From assembly GCA_029168955.1 (NCBI GenBank), contig JAPDOI010000193.1:434001-498000 (forward strand): a DNA stretch of 64,000 bases, written 5' to 3'. Position 1 is the first letter of the stretch, and the number at the start of each line of letters is the position of its first letter. Below, piece by piece: positions 1 through 18,126 of this stretch. A model generated the notes under the pieces. The model was given only the letters and a program-made list of their open reading frames with translations. It did not search any database and was not told the DNA's origin. The DNA is from Aplectana chamaeleonis. Its lineage: Eukaryota; Nematoda; Chromadorea; Rhabditida; Cosmocercidae. Made by a program: the position numbers and the translations under genes.

Positions 1-242
1 ACGCACCCCAGCAGGATTCAGTTGGAGAATGAAACAGCTTTCAGTAGTCGAAGTATTTCCATGGAGTCTCCACGAAAACATTGACCGATAACGCGCATAA
101 CGCGCTATCAGGCATATTATATCAGCCCAAATTTTCATTTCCATGGATGAATCAATTCATTTTCTTAGTGCCCCCCCCCCAACGGTTTCAATTTCTGATT
201 TGCACTAAGATTCCGGGTTATTGTTCCGACGTTTTGCCTGCA
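1..242. other. Unassigned upstream stretch
   Basis: Probably part of an intron of the SMARCD gene, since the exon at 1392 starts in mid-protein. A run of C at about 170-181 is present. No conserved exon (for example the expected LRIFISNTF-like block) was found here or up to 1391. Confidence 0.4.
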
Positions 243-891
243 ATCTCAGGTAGTCAGGACGACGGCCGGCGAACCTTTCCCAGCTGGCCCGCGGTCTCCG
301 TCCTCCGGCCGCCCGCTTCTGGATCGCCGGCCAGCCGTATGTCGACGGCCCGCCGACCTTTCCCAGATGGCCCGCGATCACGATTTGTATTATTGCTTAC
401 CTCAAGCATGTCACCCCGGCCCCACGGCGGAGAAACGCCCCGCCTCAGTCCGCCGCAGTCTGCGGTGAGGAACCATCCTCCTCGCGGATCGCGTCGGAAA
501 CCGTCCCCCCCCTCTCAGCCGTGGGATACCCTTATCCCCTCAGCAGTCAAAAATATGCTGGCCTCCGAAGAGTGACTCGAAGTCACCTTCCGGGGCCGGC
601 AGTAGAGTGCCGATTGAGGACTCTAGTGAGATGAGGCGCCTTTTATGCCGGCTATGGACGTGATAACCACGTTACGACGAGATCAGTCGTGATCATTATC
701 AATTGTCTTTCCAACCGGCCGAATTGAAGATGGCGTGGCGTGTTTTGTGGTTCGCGGGCGAGCCAATGTCCGCGCTGCGTATGCGTCGCATGCAGCATGG
801 TTCGCCGCTGGCCGGCACCCTCGAGATGTGGGGCGCCGACCGTCGTTTTCGGCATAGAGGTTCGCCGGCCGTCGCCCTGAGTACCTGAGAT
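243..891. mobile_element. GC-rich inverted-repeat element with structured core, copy 1
   Basis: The ends form a 33-bp terminal inverted repeat (243-275 and 859-891, two mismatches) starting ATCTCAGGTA and ending GGCCGGCGAACC. The inner flanks hold several further GGCCGGCGAACC-like motifs in both orientations. The middle (541-655) matches the cores at 38267-38395 and 54250-54380. There is no coding capacity, so it is inferred to be a non-autonomous fold-back DNA element. No clear target duplication is visible. The 164-codon open frame over its left half looks like a by-product of high GC content. Confidence 0.65.
541..655 (+). other. Conserved foldable core, copy 1
   Basis: Two adjacent hairpins are visible: GTGACT-CGA-AGTCAC (about 572-586) and CGGCA-loop-TGCCG (about 597-612). 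They are followed by GTGAGATGAGG and CCTTTTATGCC. The same order of parts appears in two other copies, which differ in bases yet keep most of the pairing. The T-run in CCTTTTAT could serve as a pol III stop, but no promoter boxes were recognised. Function unknown. Confidence 0.4.
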
Positions 892-1391
892 GGCGCGGGC
901 GATGGCGCGTATCAGACGTGAGTAGGCGTGATGTAAGGCATAGCATAATTGGCCCTCTGCGACCGCGAAAGGGCTGTCGGAGAGTGTAACAATGGCCAAA
1001 CTCTATACCGCTATTCCTCATCTACGTTGTGGCTGCCACAACTGGTCTTGAACCTGGCGAAAACTTTTGAGGGCATCCTGTTGGGTGTTTGGTGCGCACC
1101 ACCCTTGAGGCAGCAGCCATAAATGCACTTGGAAGAGGCTTGGGAACCCATGTGTGACTCATGCGCGGAGCTCGTAGCAAATGCGAAGGACCAGGGTGGA
1201 GAATCTAGCACGCGCAAAGTTTGCAAACCTCCTCTGAGTGCGTTCATGCGAGCCGCCCTTGGTGTTGGTACAGAGGAATGAAGCACGGGGCCGAAACGGT
1301 TAGTTCAAAGGGGTGGCTTGTGAGTCGACTAGTGTTCAGTATGACTCGAGCTCAGTGCATTGCATTAATAAGATATCGCTTACCGTTTCAG

Positions 1392-8934
<7,543 letters not shown>

Positions 8935-9467
8935 AATCTTTCCTCCAGATGTCAGTGATCGGGGTAACAATCGTTTCAGTGTTTTTGGAAGAAAGCGAAT
9001 GTGTGGGTCACTCTGTAGGCTGGGCGTCATATGTCCTGGTTGAGAAAGAGACGGTTAAGAACACAGATCATCAGTTTTGTGGTAGTGAATTGGCTCGGCT
9101 GATCACCGTTAATGCCACTGCACACCTACTTCTCTGAGGCTGTTTTGCTCTCCTCTTCTAGCAGTGGTCAACTGTTTACACTGTTACTCAGTTTTTTCCT
9201 TAGCATTCTGCCGTCTCTGTTTAAAAGGGCTTCCTGATTTGGCATTGTTGAATCTAAGTAGTTTGAGCTCACATTGGGGTTTTCTTTTCTCTCACCTTTC
9301 CGCAATTTATTTCTTAAAGCATGAACTTTCATGATTATTTATTTTTATGCATTCTTTTCAAAGTCATTATAATGAAACATTTGGTCTCACTAGATGTCTC
9401 TTGTATTGTATACATTGTCAACGCGTTTCTTTTCGAATGTGTCAGCTGTTTTTTTGTACGGAATAAA
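8935..9467 (+). promoter_or_regulatory. 3' UTR with polyadenylation signal of the SMARCD gene
   Basis: After the TGA at 8932-8934 the sequence becomes T-rich with no further homology to the family. The first canonical AATAAA I find is at 9462-9467, followed by TG/GT-rich sequence. The inferred 3' UTR is therefore about 550 nt, long for a nematode but possible. The cleavage site itself is not visible. Confidence 0.55.
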
Positions 9468-9591
9468 AGTTGATCGTGTTGGGTTTGCATGTGTTAGTGT
9501 GAGTAGAGTCATTTAACTCATTAGTATTTCTGAATCTCTAAAATTTCTAATATAACTTCTACTTCGAGGGGAAAATTTGTCTTGTTCTTTT

Positions 9592-9713
9592 GCGTGCGTG
9601 TGCGGAGCGAGGGTATAGAGTCAGAGGGAGCCATGGAGAGAAAGAAAACCAGCATTAGCGCGCACACGCACGCGATGGGCCCGAGGGGATTGCACTCGAA
9701 ATAGAGTATATAA
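9592..9713 (+). promoter_or_regulatory. Possible TATA box near an inverted GT/AC-rich pair
   Basis: GCGTGCGTGTGCG at 9592-9604 is the reverse complement of a stretch at 9661-9674, and a TATATAA lies at 9707-9713. This could be a promoter, but no gene is evident downstream for several hundred bases, so confidence is low. Confidence 0.15.
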
Positions 9714-9739
9714 TGGTTTGCAGTCTCTGCTATCTACCC

Positions 9740-10367
9740 TGTATATGTGAATCTATTCGTTGCCTTCTCCACTTGGGGCGAGATTCGTCAATCGTGAATC
9801 TGTTAGTGTGGAGGTTCTGTAAGTTTGTTTAGTATAGAAAGGGCTGAAGGGCGGTGTTCCCGATAATCTTCAATTTCGGGATTAGTCGCAAAAAGGATTA
9901 TTTGGTCCCCGTTAGAGCTGAGATGACGAAGAAATTGGAAAAAGCAGCATAAGCACAAGAAAAGAGGTGCTTCACTCCGCCTTTTTGTTACAATACAAAC
10001 TGTTTGTTTTGACATTGAAATCCTTTGTGAACCCATCCGTTGAAATTCTCTGCTGTCCAATCCTCCATTTCTTCATTTGAATCCTTACTATTGCTGTTTT
10101 GCATGATACATTCTTTCGTACTCGATTGATCTCATTATTTGCCAGTTCCAGCCACCGAGAACTCGTTCAACCTATCGGACAACTAGCCCAAACGAGAAAA
10201 TTATTTCACTTAATCGAGGCGTTTTGGTGCGTCTCTTCGCCGCTTCTTCCTCGACAAGAAAACCATCGTCAGAACTGCTTTAGCAATTTTTATACGCATG
10301 GGCTTGCGAATGATGAGTCATTGTCCTGGTGTGATTACAAATGCCCGGCAACTACTCAGAAACTCAA
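9740..10367. other. Unassigned stretch
   Basis: Nothing recognised beyond short open frames without homology. Confidence 0.4.
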
Positions 10368-10548
10368 GGGGTCCGACCGCAGATTTCTGTCGGGTCGAAC
10401 CCCTTTCCGTTTTCGCCCCTCACTTCTTCCAACTGAGACGACGTGGGGGAGAAGTCAAATTTATTCTCCCCCCAATTCGTCCCACTTGGGACTAGTGGAG
10501 GAACAATGCTAAAGGGTCCGACCCGACAGAAATCTGGGGATGGACCCC
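10368..10548. mobile_element. Small fold-back element
   Basis: The left arm (10368-10407, GGGGTCCGACC...CAGATTTCTGTCGGGTC) pairs imperfectly with the right arm (10511-10548). The total is about 181 bp with no coding capacity. Confidence 0.5.
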
Positions 10549-11067
10549 GTTCGAGCTGGGGTCGGACCCGGCGAATGTCCGGGTATGCGTGTTTGATGCT
10601 TCAACTGCAGTTTTGGCTGGAAAGCGATCATGATCATCTTCCTATGTCATAAATAAAGCCACCATGGAATCAACTTTGCCTCTGACACCTTCAATCGTTG
10701 TGAGGTCTCGTTTTGCTCGGATAGCTATCTGTTTTTATGCTCTGACTAGTGGCCCGTGGACCAACCGTGAGTGCGTTTGAAAGTAGGTTAAGACAATGAA
10801 CTGAGCATAGTGTAGTGTAGAAAAACGTGCACATTTATCTACATGTGTATAAACCAGCTGCTCGCGCCGGCCAGCGCAGCTGGCGGACCGGCACCGCCGG
10901 TTCTGTGGTTCCTGTTCCAGCTAGCCCATTCAGGTGAAACAGAAAATGGGACGATTCTGTTTCTAAAGAATGGTTTTGCCAGTGAACACGATTTATCTTT
11001 AATCACAGCATCTCTGCTGAAAACAGTTTCCACGACGTCGGACTCTGAGTGTTGGCTTGGCCAAACG

Positions 11068-11305
11068 ATAGGCCGGCTTTCCTCCTTCAACCATGTATAG
11101 AATTCGCTTGACTTAACTACAGCCCGGCTTCCCTCCATTAACAATGCGTAGATTCGCATGACTTCACTCAGCTATAGGCCGGCGTCCCTCCATTGACCAT
11201 GTTTAGCATTCGTTTAGCTTCCCCAAACGATAAGCCGGCATGGCCGGCCTCACCCCTTCAACCAGGTGTAGAATTCGCTTCATTTCGCTTGACCCTAGGC
11301 CGGGT
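11068..11305 (+). repeat. Tandem repeat, about four units of 53-67 bp
   Basis: Units start near 11068, 11121, 11175 and 11230. Each carries a GGCCGGC-like box, a CCTCC(A/T)T(C/T)AAC-like box and ATTCGC(T/A)TGACTT. The units are degenerate and no function is evident. The stretch before it (10549-11067) shows nothing I recognise. Confidence 0.5.
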
Positions 11306-11395
11306 AGAGTCGGCACGAACCGCACTGGTCGTTTGTTTCCCTCTTGATAGTGTAGTTTGCGCCAGCTCAGACCGTGTGCACGCATCTCTGAACAC

Positions 11396-11676
11396 ACTGT
11401 GCTTATCTGGGCCAAATTCCGGTCCACAACTGCGTCTCGACACGCTTTGCGGCCGCACGCGCTGGATTAAGTCGAGTTTCCACCGCCAAAGCCGACTCGA
11501 TATGGCTTTTTTATTCAGTTTTCGCCAATTTTGTTTACTTTACAGTTTCTAAAACCCACCTAGAGTACACAGATCGGCGGCTGGGGCGCTGGAAACTCTT
11601 CCGACTAGGATGCGCGCGGCTGCAAAGCGTGTCGAGACGCAATTGCGCACCGGATTTTGACCCAGAGAAGCACAGT
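11396..11676. mobile_element. Fold-back family beta, copy 1
   Basis: The arms begin ACTGTGCTT and share GCGTCTCGACACGCTTTGCG read from either side, with roughly 100-bp imperfect arms around an AT-rich centre. It matches 50208-50449 plus 51245-51283, and a truncated copy at 32058-32253. There is no coding capacity. Confidence 0.65.
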
Positions 11677-11787
11677 ATGTCCACCGAGATTTCGCCAAAG
11701 AAATGTGAACCAAGAGGAACCAAAGTGATCAGTGCGACACGTGCCGACTGAACCCACCGACGTCGCGTAATCGTGTGACGCAAAGAA

Positions 11788-12002
11788 TGTACAGGCTGTA
11801 GAACCGCGAAATTCCATGGTTTCTACGCGTAATTCTCACCACTCATGGCATGAGCGGCGTGCGCGATGCTGCTTCCTCCGTCCGTCATGCGCTCTCTCGC
11901 TGTCTCTAACCTCAGCTCCGTTAGAGACAGCGAGAGAGCGCATGACGGACGGAGCAGCATCGCTCGCGCCATGAGTCGTGAGAATTACGACTTTACAAAG
12001 GA
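11788..12002. mobile_element. Fold-back family gamma, copy 1, with perfect 31-bp hairpin
   Basis: At the centre, 31-bp arms (ending CTGTCTCTAAC and starting GTTAGAGACAG) flank a 9-nt loop. Outside these the arms continue imperfectly to AATTCTCA/TGAGAATTACG. Related copies are at 32254-32410 and 37735-37875. In copies 1 and 2 this family lies just downstream of family beta, so the two may form one composite element. Confidence 0.6.
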
Positions 12003-12347
12003 TAGGTGAATTGAAACAGATTGAACCAACTGAACACCTTCAGCATGAACGAGGAATCCCTGGAAGTCAGTTCCATTGCACATGTCTTTTAATCAAATTC
12101 TGATTATTTATCCAAATGCACAATACTACAATGAGGAAACAAAAATATATCACTGGATTACACGTGAATTATCATCTCCGTTGATGTCACATTAGCAGTC
12201 TCTGATCCACCTGGAATGAGAAATGCATGTTAAAAAAATTTATGCATTCCCTTGAAGCTTCAATATTTCCAATAGAAGCAACTTTGTCATTCATGAAGAA
12301 GAATAGATTGAGATTGTCGAAGTAACATACTGTCATTATCAAAGCGA

Positions 12348-12505
12348 AATTCCGGTCCGCATTCGCGACAGCGGGTGTTGTATCAGGCAACACTATGGTA
12401 ATTATGATGGGCCCCGGCACGAATAGCTTTTTTTCAGCACGACGATCATCGTATTCTGAGTTGCCGCAGCGGTCCTCCGCAAAAGCGGACCGGATTTTCG
12501 CTAGA
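12348..12505. repeat. Inverted-repeat fragment related to family beta
   Basis: ATTCCGGTCCGC at the left is mirrored by GCGGACCGGAT at the right, the motif seen near the ends of family beta. The 111-codon minus-strand frame covering it is taken as chance. The stretch 12003-12347 shows nothing recognised. Confidence 0.35.
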
Positions 12506-12777
12506 AACGATAACACCACCAACTACTAACATTCCCAAACCTGTTCCGAAACCGTACCCTCCGACTCTTGCTGGTCACAAGAATCTCTCCGGACACCTTT
12601 TCATGGTGTGAACTCTAACACGCCTAAACCGTTCTGCGGTTGTTGATGCAGCGCGCTTTAGCTTCTACCACAACACTCCTTTCCTGTGTCCCTCACTCCT
12701 CTCCGCGTTGCAATCGCGCAGGTTAGGATTATCACAAGTAACCTATGTCCAGTGCTGAGCATAGTTGCGACTCGACA

Positions 12778-12992
12778 CAACAAGGGGTCGTAAAAACTGG
12801 GAAGATTCTAGAGAAAAAATGCGAATTTCGGGAGGGGTCGTGAAATTTCCGGAGTGAAAGTAATCATCTTCGAAATAGTCATTTGCGTGGAAGAAGTATC
12901 GGGGGATCACGAAAATTTTGCAAAATTTTGGTCAACAGGGGGGTCGTAGCTCCGCCGAAAATTGACGCAACTGCCTGCTCAACCCTGCCTAT
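12778..12992 (-). repeat. G/C-run repeat, reversed copy
   Basis: Read on the minus strand it starts GGCAGGGTTGAGCAGGCAG, as at 3187, and continues with ACGACCCC and TTTTGGTCA-like phrases. It ends near GTTGCGACTC. Boundaries are approximate. The stretch 12993-13253 is unassigned. Confidence 0.4.
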
Positions 12993-13253
12993 GTCAAGAA
13001 ATGATTTTTCTATGTAACACCAAAACTCGGGAAAGTCGCATTCTGAGCGAACTGCCCGTAACCCCTTCCCCCACAGACACCTGCCTCTCTCTCCCTCCTT
13101 CTCATTCCCATCTTACCTCCGGAGAACTTTAGAAAGGATAAGGTAAGGCATACCGTTACCAGTTTTTAATCCGTTCCCTTAACTATGACTTCTGACTAAA
13201 TGTGAAAGTAAACAAGAAATTTCTTCTTCTTTGCAGCCGCAGAAGGGTTTTTG

Positions 13254-14498
13254 TCATAGGTTCAAGAAACGGGCGACCGAAGTTGGATTCAACCACAAAT
13301 CTATTGTCGTCAGTGAGGTGGGCCTCTTCGGACAATCGAACAGATGAGCTGTAGTGTGGCCAGGGTTACCACAATCCGGACACTCGTCAGGCTTACTGTT
13401 GTCGATCCTATGCGAGTATGACATCAGCATAGGTGAATGCCCGCAGCGCAACGAGGCGAGGGAACATCTAGCTCGCCTACCGAGTTCCATCTCGGAGTTG
13501 CTGACTTCAGGTGGTGCGATCCCCAATATGGGGTTGACAGCCACCCTACTCAAGTGATCCCTGACGAAACGGGTGTGCTCCGCACGTAAAAGACGAAGAC
13601 GATCTAATTGGGAGTCCGTCCATCTTTGTATATTGACTTTCTCGGGAGCATCCGCAAAAGGCCTTGAATCAGCAGCATGAAGATGCTCCACTGGAGTGCT
13701 CTTTGCACACCCAGTGGCAATCCGAAGAGCAGCATTTTGAACTCGCTGCATCCATCATGTAAGTATGGTGTGGGATCAAATGCGTTGGGACAAGAGGTGG
13801 ATGGGGGAATGTAAACATTGACAATATCCAGAGGACAGCTTTGCAATACTATATGAACTCCTATACATTCAACAACATTGTCATTGGGAAGGTCAATAAG
13901 GTGAGATGGAATTGAAGATTTAACAAAAGTTGACACGCCACCGCCATGTGATGTACGGGGAATATGATAGGATGTATAGCCGGGAAGGCGGGGCTGAGAA
14001 GGGGAGGACACGCTAAGTTTGGTCTCCTGTAGGAGGATGACATCAGGTTGTGAGCGTTCAATGTACAATGTAAGTTCCATAAGTTTGGCACGCAAGCCAT
14101 TAATATTGAGTTGAAAAATGTTGAGACTATGAAGAGGAACCGTAGAAGGTGAATTAATACAAGACATACAACAATAGGCATCAGTGTAATCATTATAGCT
14201 AGTTACCCCGAACACTTGAGGTGTACCCAGCCAAGGCAGCCACCGCACTGGATGCTCGCATGTTGTGCCGACAATCCACAATGACGGCATGGATATCGCG
14301 GAGTCTTGTTTCGCGGTCCAGGATTCTTCTCAATGCCAGCTCGTAACAGTAGAATACGAAGGAGTGTAGCAGCCAGCCATTTACACTCCCACACAGAAAA
14401 AACTCCTCGTGGAGTTGTTGACGCTCGTTTGATGAGTCTTCTTGATCTTGGTAGTCGACTCCACAGATCCACCACGCGTAGGTTGAGCATCTCGGATC
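13254..14498 (-). pseudogene. Chimeric, deleted non-LTR retrotransposon (left copy)
   Basis: Read on the minus strand, 14498 to 13753 is nearly identical to the first 745 bp of the right-hand element. It includes the NPGP peptide frame, the zinc-finger segment and the start of the APE endonuclease (QLNINGLRAK, LLQETKLS). At a GATG microhomology (about 13749-13756) it jumps to the last part of a different family member. That 3' part (13254-13751) runs from a QRVQNAALR block to a C-terminal CPDC-x8-H-x3-C motif and resembles the right element only at the level of a diverged relative. All of the reverse transcriptase core is missing, so the copy is dead. A short GAA-rich tail ends it at about 13235. 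Confidence 0.8.
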
Positions 14499-15663
14499 CT
14501 CCACGGGAATATCAGCCCACTCCCGGGGATTTCCTCACCTGCCCATAGTGCAGTCGCAGGCTGCACCGTTCTTTCGGGGTTTCAACCGTTTTGCCCCTCC
14601 CAGATTTTGGCTTAACGGGAATATCTGCTCACACCCAGGGATTTCCTCCCCTGCCCATAGTGCAGTCGCAGGCTGCACCGTTCTTTCGGGGTTTCAACCG
14701 TTTTGCCCCTTCCAGATTTTGGCTTCACGGGAATATCAGTCCACACCCGGGGATTCCGTCTCTGCTCGCAGTGCAGCCGCAGGCTGCACCGTCCATTCTA
14801 GGTTGCAACCGTTTTGCCCCTCCCAGATTTTGGCTTCACGGGAATATCAGCCCACACCCGGTGATTTCCTCCTTTGCCCACAATGTAGCCGCAGGCTGCA
14901 CCGTCCACTCTGGGTTGCAACCAATTTTCACCTCTGGATTTTGACCAATTTGCACCTCCTAGAATTTGGCTTCACGGGAATATCAACCCACACTCTGGGA
15001 TTCCCTGCACTGCCCACGGTGCAGCCGCAGGCTGCACTGTCCATTCTGGGTTTCAACCAATTTGCATTTCCTAGAATTTGGCTTCATGGGAATATGAGTC
15101 CTCGACCGGGGGTTTCCTCCTCTGTTCACAGTGCAGCTGCAGGCTGCACAGTCCTTTTGGGTTTCAACCGATTTGCACCTCCTAGAATTTGGCTTCACGG
15201 GAATATCAGCCCACTCCCGGGGATTTCCTCACCTACCCACACTGCAGCCGAAGGCTGCACTGTCCATTCTGGGTTTCAACCAATTTGCATGTCCTAGAAA
15301 TTGGCTTCACGGGAATATCAGTCCTCGCCCGGGGATTCCGTCTCTGCTCGCAGTGCAGCCGCAGGCTGCACCGTCCATTCTAGGTTGCAACCGTTTTGCC
15401 CTCCCAGATTTTGGCTTTACGGGAATATCAGCCCACACCCGGGGATTTCCTTCCCTGCCCACAGTGCAGCCGCAGGCTGCACGGTCCATTCTGGGTTGCA
15501 AACGATTCGCATTTCCTAGAATTCGGCTTCACGGGAATATCAGCCCACTCCCGGGGATTTCCTCACCTGCCCATAGTGCAGTCGCAGGCTGCACCGTTCT
15601 TTCGGGGTTTCAACCGTTTTGCCCCTCCCAGATTTTGGCTTCACGGGAATATCAGCTCACACC
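14499..15663 (-). repeat. 112-bp satellite, left inverted arm
   Basis: About ten units in the orientation opposite to the block at 15664. Each holds CCTCCCAGATTTTGGCTTC or CCTAGAATTTGGCTTC, GGGAATATCAG, and the hairpin GTGCAGCC-GCA-GGCTGCAC. The outer edge meets the left retrotransposon copy at the same satellite position as the right copy. Many open frames of over 100 codons occur in all frames because the units lack stops; they are not genes. Confidence 0.9.
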
Positions 15664-17697
15664 AGCTCAATGGACAGTGCAGCCTGCGGCTGCACCGTGG
15701 GCAGTGCAGGGAATCCCAGGGTGTGGGCTGATAATCCCGTGAAGCCAAATTCTAGGAGGTGCAAATTGGTCAAAATCCAGAGGTGAAAATTGGTTGCAAC
15801 CCAGAGTGGACGGTGCAGCCTGCGGCTACATTGTGGGCAAAGGAGGAAATCCCCGGGTGTGGGCTGATATTCCCGTGAAGCCAAAATCTGGGAGGGGCAA
15901 AACGGTTGCAACCTAGAATGGACGGTGCAGCCTGCGGCTGCACTGCGAGCAGAGACGGAATCCCCGGGTGTGGACTGATATTCCCGTAAAGCCAAAATCT
16001 GGGAGGAGCAAATGGGTTACAACCCACAATGGATGGTGCAGCCTTCGGCTGCACTGTGGGCAGGGGAGGAACTTTCCGGTTGTGAGCTGATATTGCCGTG
16101 AAGCCAAAATCTGGGAGGGGCAAAACGGTTGAAACCCCGAAAGAACGGTGCAGCCTGCGACTGCACTATGGGCAGGGGAGGAAATCCCTGGGTGTGAGCT
16201 GATATTCCCGTGAAGCCAAAATCTGGGAGGGGCAAAACGGTTGAAACCCCGAAAGAACGGTGCAGCCTGCGACTGCACTATGGGCAGGTGAGGAAATCCC
16301 CGGGAGTGGGCTGATATTCCCGTGAAGCCGAATTCTAGGAAATGCGAATCGTTTGCAACCCAGAATGGACCGTGCAGCCTGCGGCTGCACTGTGGGCAGG
16401 GAAGGAAATCCCCGGGTGTGGGCTGATATTCCCGTGAAGCCAAAATCTGGGAGGGGCAAAACGGTTGCAACCTAGAATGGACGGTGCAGCCTGCGGCTGC
16501 ACTGCGAGCAGAGACGGAATCCCCGGGCGAGGACTGATATTCCCGTGAAGCCAAATTCTAGGACATGCAAATTGGTTGAAACCCAGAATGGACAGTGCAG
16601 CCTTCGGCTGCAGTGTGGGCAGGTGAGGAAATCCCCGGGAGTGGGCTGATATTCCCGTGAGGCCAAATTCTAGGAGGTGCAAATCGGTTGAAACCCAAAA
16701 GGACTGTGCAGCCTGCAGCTGCACTGTGAACAGAGGAGGAAACCCCCGGTCGAGGACTCATATTCCCATGAAGCCAAATTCTAGGAAATGCAAATTGGTT
16801 GAAACCCAGAATGGACAGTGCAGCCTGCGGCTGCACCGTGGGCAGTGCAGGGAATCCCCGGGTGTGGGCTGATATTCCCGTGAAGCCAAATTCTAGGAGG
16901 TGCAAATTGGTCAAAATCCAGAGGTGAAAATTGGTTGCAACCCAGAGTGGACGGTGCAGCCTGCGGCTACATTGTGGGCAAAGGAGGAAATCCCCGGGTG
17001 TGGGCTGATATTCCCGTGAAGCCAAAATCTGGGAGGGGCAAAACGGTTGCAACCTAGAATGGACGGTGCAGCCTGCGGCTGCACTGCGAGCAGAGACGGA
17101 ATCCCCGGGTGTGGACTGATATTCCCGTGAAGCCAAAATCTGGGAGGAGCAAATAGGTTACAACCCACAATGGATGGTGCAGCCTTCGGCTGCACTGTGG
17201 GCAGGGGAGGAACTTTCCGGTTGTGAGCTGATATTGCCGTGAAGCCAAAATCTGGGGGGGGGCAAAACGGTTGAAACCCCGAAAGAACGGTGCAGCCTGC
17301 GACTGCACTATGGGCAGGGGAGGAAATCCCTGGGTGTGAGCAGATATTCCCGTTAAGCCAAAATCTGGGAGGGGCAAAACGGTTGAAACCTCGAAAGAAC
17401 GGTGCAGCCTGCGGCTGCACTGTGGGCAGGGGAGAAAATCCCCGGGTGTGAGCTGATATTCCCGTGAAGACAAAATCTGGGAGGGGCGAATCGTTTGCAA
17501 GCCAGAATGGACCGTGCAGCCTGCGGCTGCACTGTGGGCAGGGAAGGAAATCCCCGGGTGTGGGCTGATATTCCCGTGAAGCCAAAATCTGGGGGGGGGG
17601 GGCAAAACGGTTGAAACCCCGAAAGAACGGTGCAGCCTGCGACTGCACTATGGGCAGGTGAGGAAATCCCCGGGAGTGGGCTGATATTCCCGTGAAG
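15664..17697 (+). repeat. 112-bp satellite, right arm and spacer
   Basis: About 18 units with a higher-order pattern: the block around 15769 recurs about 1,140 bp later near 16909. The outer part (about 16195-17697) pairs with the left arm. The inner part (15664 to about 16195) has no partner and would be the loop of the palindrome. The array is broken at 17697 by the retrotransposon. Confidence 0.9.
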
Positions 17698-17705
17698 GAT
17701 CCGAG

Positions 17706-17993
17706 ATGCTCAACCTACGCGTGGTGGATCTGTGGAGTCGACTACCAAGATCAAGAAGACTCATCAAACGAGCGTCAACAACTCCACGAGGAGTTTTTTC
17801 TGTGTGGGAGTGTAAATGGCTGGCTGCTACACTCCTTCGTATTCTACTGTTACGAGCTGGCATTGAGAAGAATCCTGGACCGCGAAACAAGACTCCGCGA
17901 TATCCATGCCGTCATTGTGGATTGTCGGCACAACATGCGAGCATCCAATGCGGTGGCTGCCTTGGCTGGGTACACCTCAAGTGTTCGGGGTAA
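17706..17993 (+). CDS. Retrotransposon N-terminal frame: 2A-like peptide plus PHD-like finger
   Basis: The 95-codon frame starts MLNLRVVDLW, is basic, and contains LLLRAGIEKNPGP with NPGP at residues 56-59. This is the ribosome-skipping 2A motif, with Gly where Asp is usual. A Cys-rich segment follows (CRHCG, CGGC, HLKC), matching the first part of a C4HC3 PHD-type finger. 2A peptides at the N-terminus are known in APE-type non-LTR elements such as trypanosome L1Tc. The frame ends at a TAA just after HLKCSG. The last Cys pair of the finger (YCCMSC) is encoded in the next frame, so a -1 shift or one lost G separates the two parts. Confidence 0.75.
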   Translation: MLNLRVVDLWSRLPRSRRLIKRASTTPRGVFSVWECKWLAATLLRILLLRAGIEKNPGPRNKTPRYPCRHCGLSAQHASIQCGGCLGWVHLKCSG

Positions 17994-18126
17994 CTAGCTA
18001 TAATGATTACACTGATGCCTATTGTTGTATGTCTTGTATTAATTCACCTTCTACGGTTCCTCTTCATAGTCTCAACATTTTTCAACTCAATGTTAATGGC
18101 TTGCGTGCCAAACTTATGGAACTTAA

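Noticed and set aside
81..575. 164-codon open frame at the window start
   Set aside because: Overlaps a GC-rich inverted-repeat element, with Pro/Ser/Arg-rich composition explained by GC content.
541..655. Hammerhead-type ribozyme in the structured core
   Set aside because: The invariant CUGAUGA and GAAA core parts are not both present in the required arrangement in any of the three copies.
10099..10512. 137-codon open frame
   Set aside because: No homology, low-complexity Ser/Pro/Arg content, and its 3' half lies in a fold-back element.
12187..12522. 111-codon minus-strand frame
   Set aside because: Overlaps an inverted-repeat fragment related to family beta; no recognised domain.
13354..13557. 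Plus-strand frame over the left retrotransposon
   Set aside because: Antisense shadow of the C-terminal retrotransposon coding sequence.
14548..17648. Many open frames of 100-250 codons in both strands
   Set aside because: They run through the 112-bp satellite in every frame, repeat the same phrases, and shift frame each unit because 112 is not a multiple of three.
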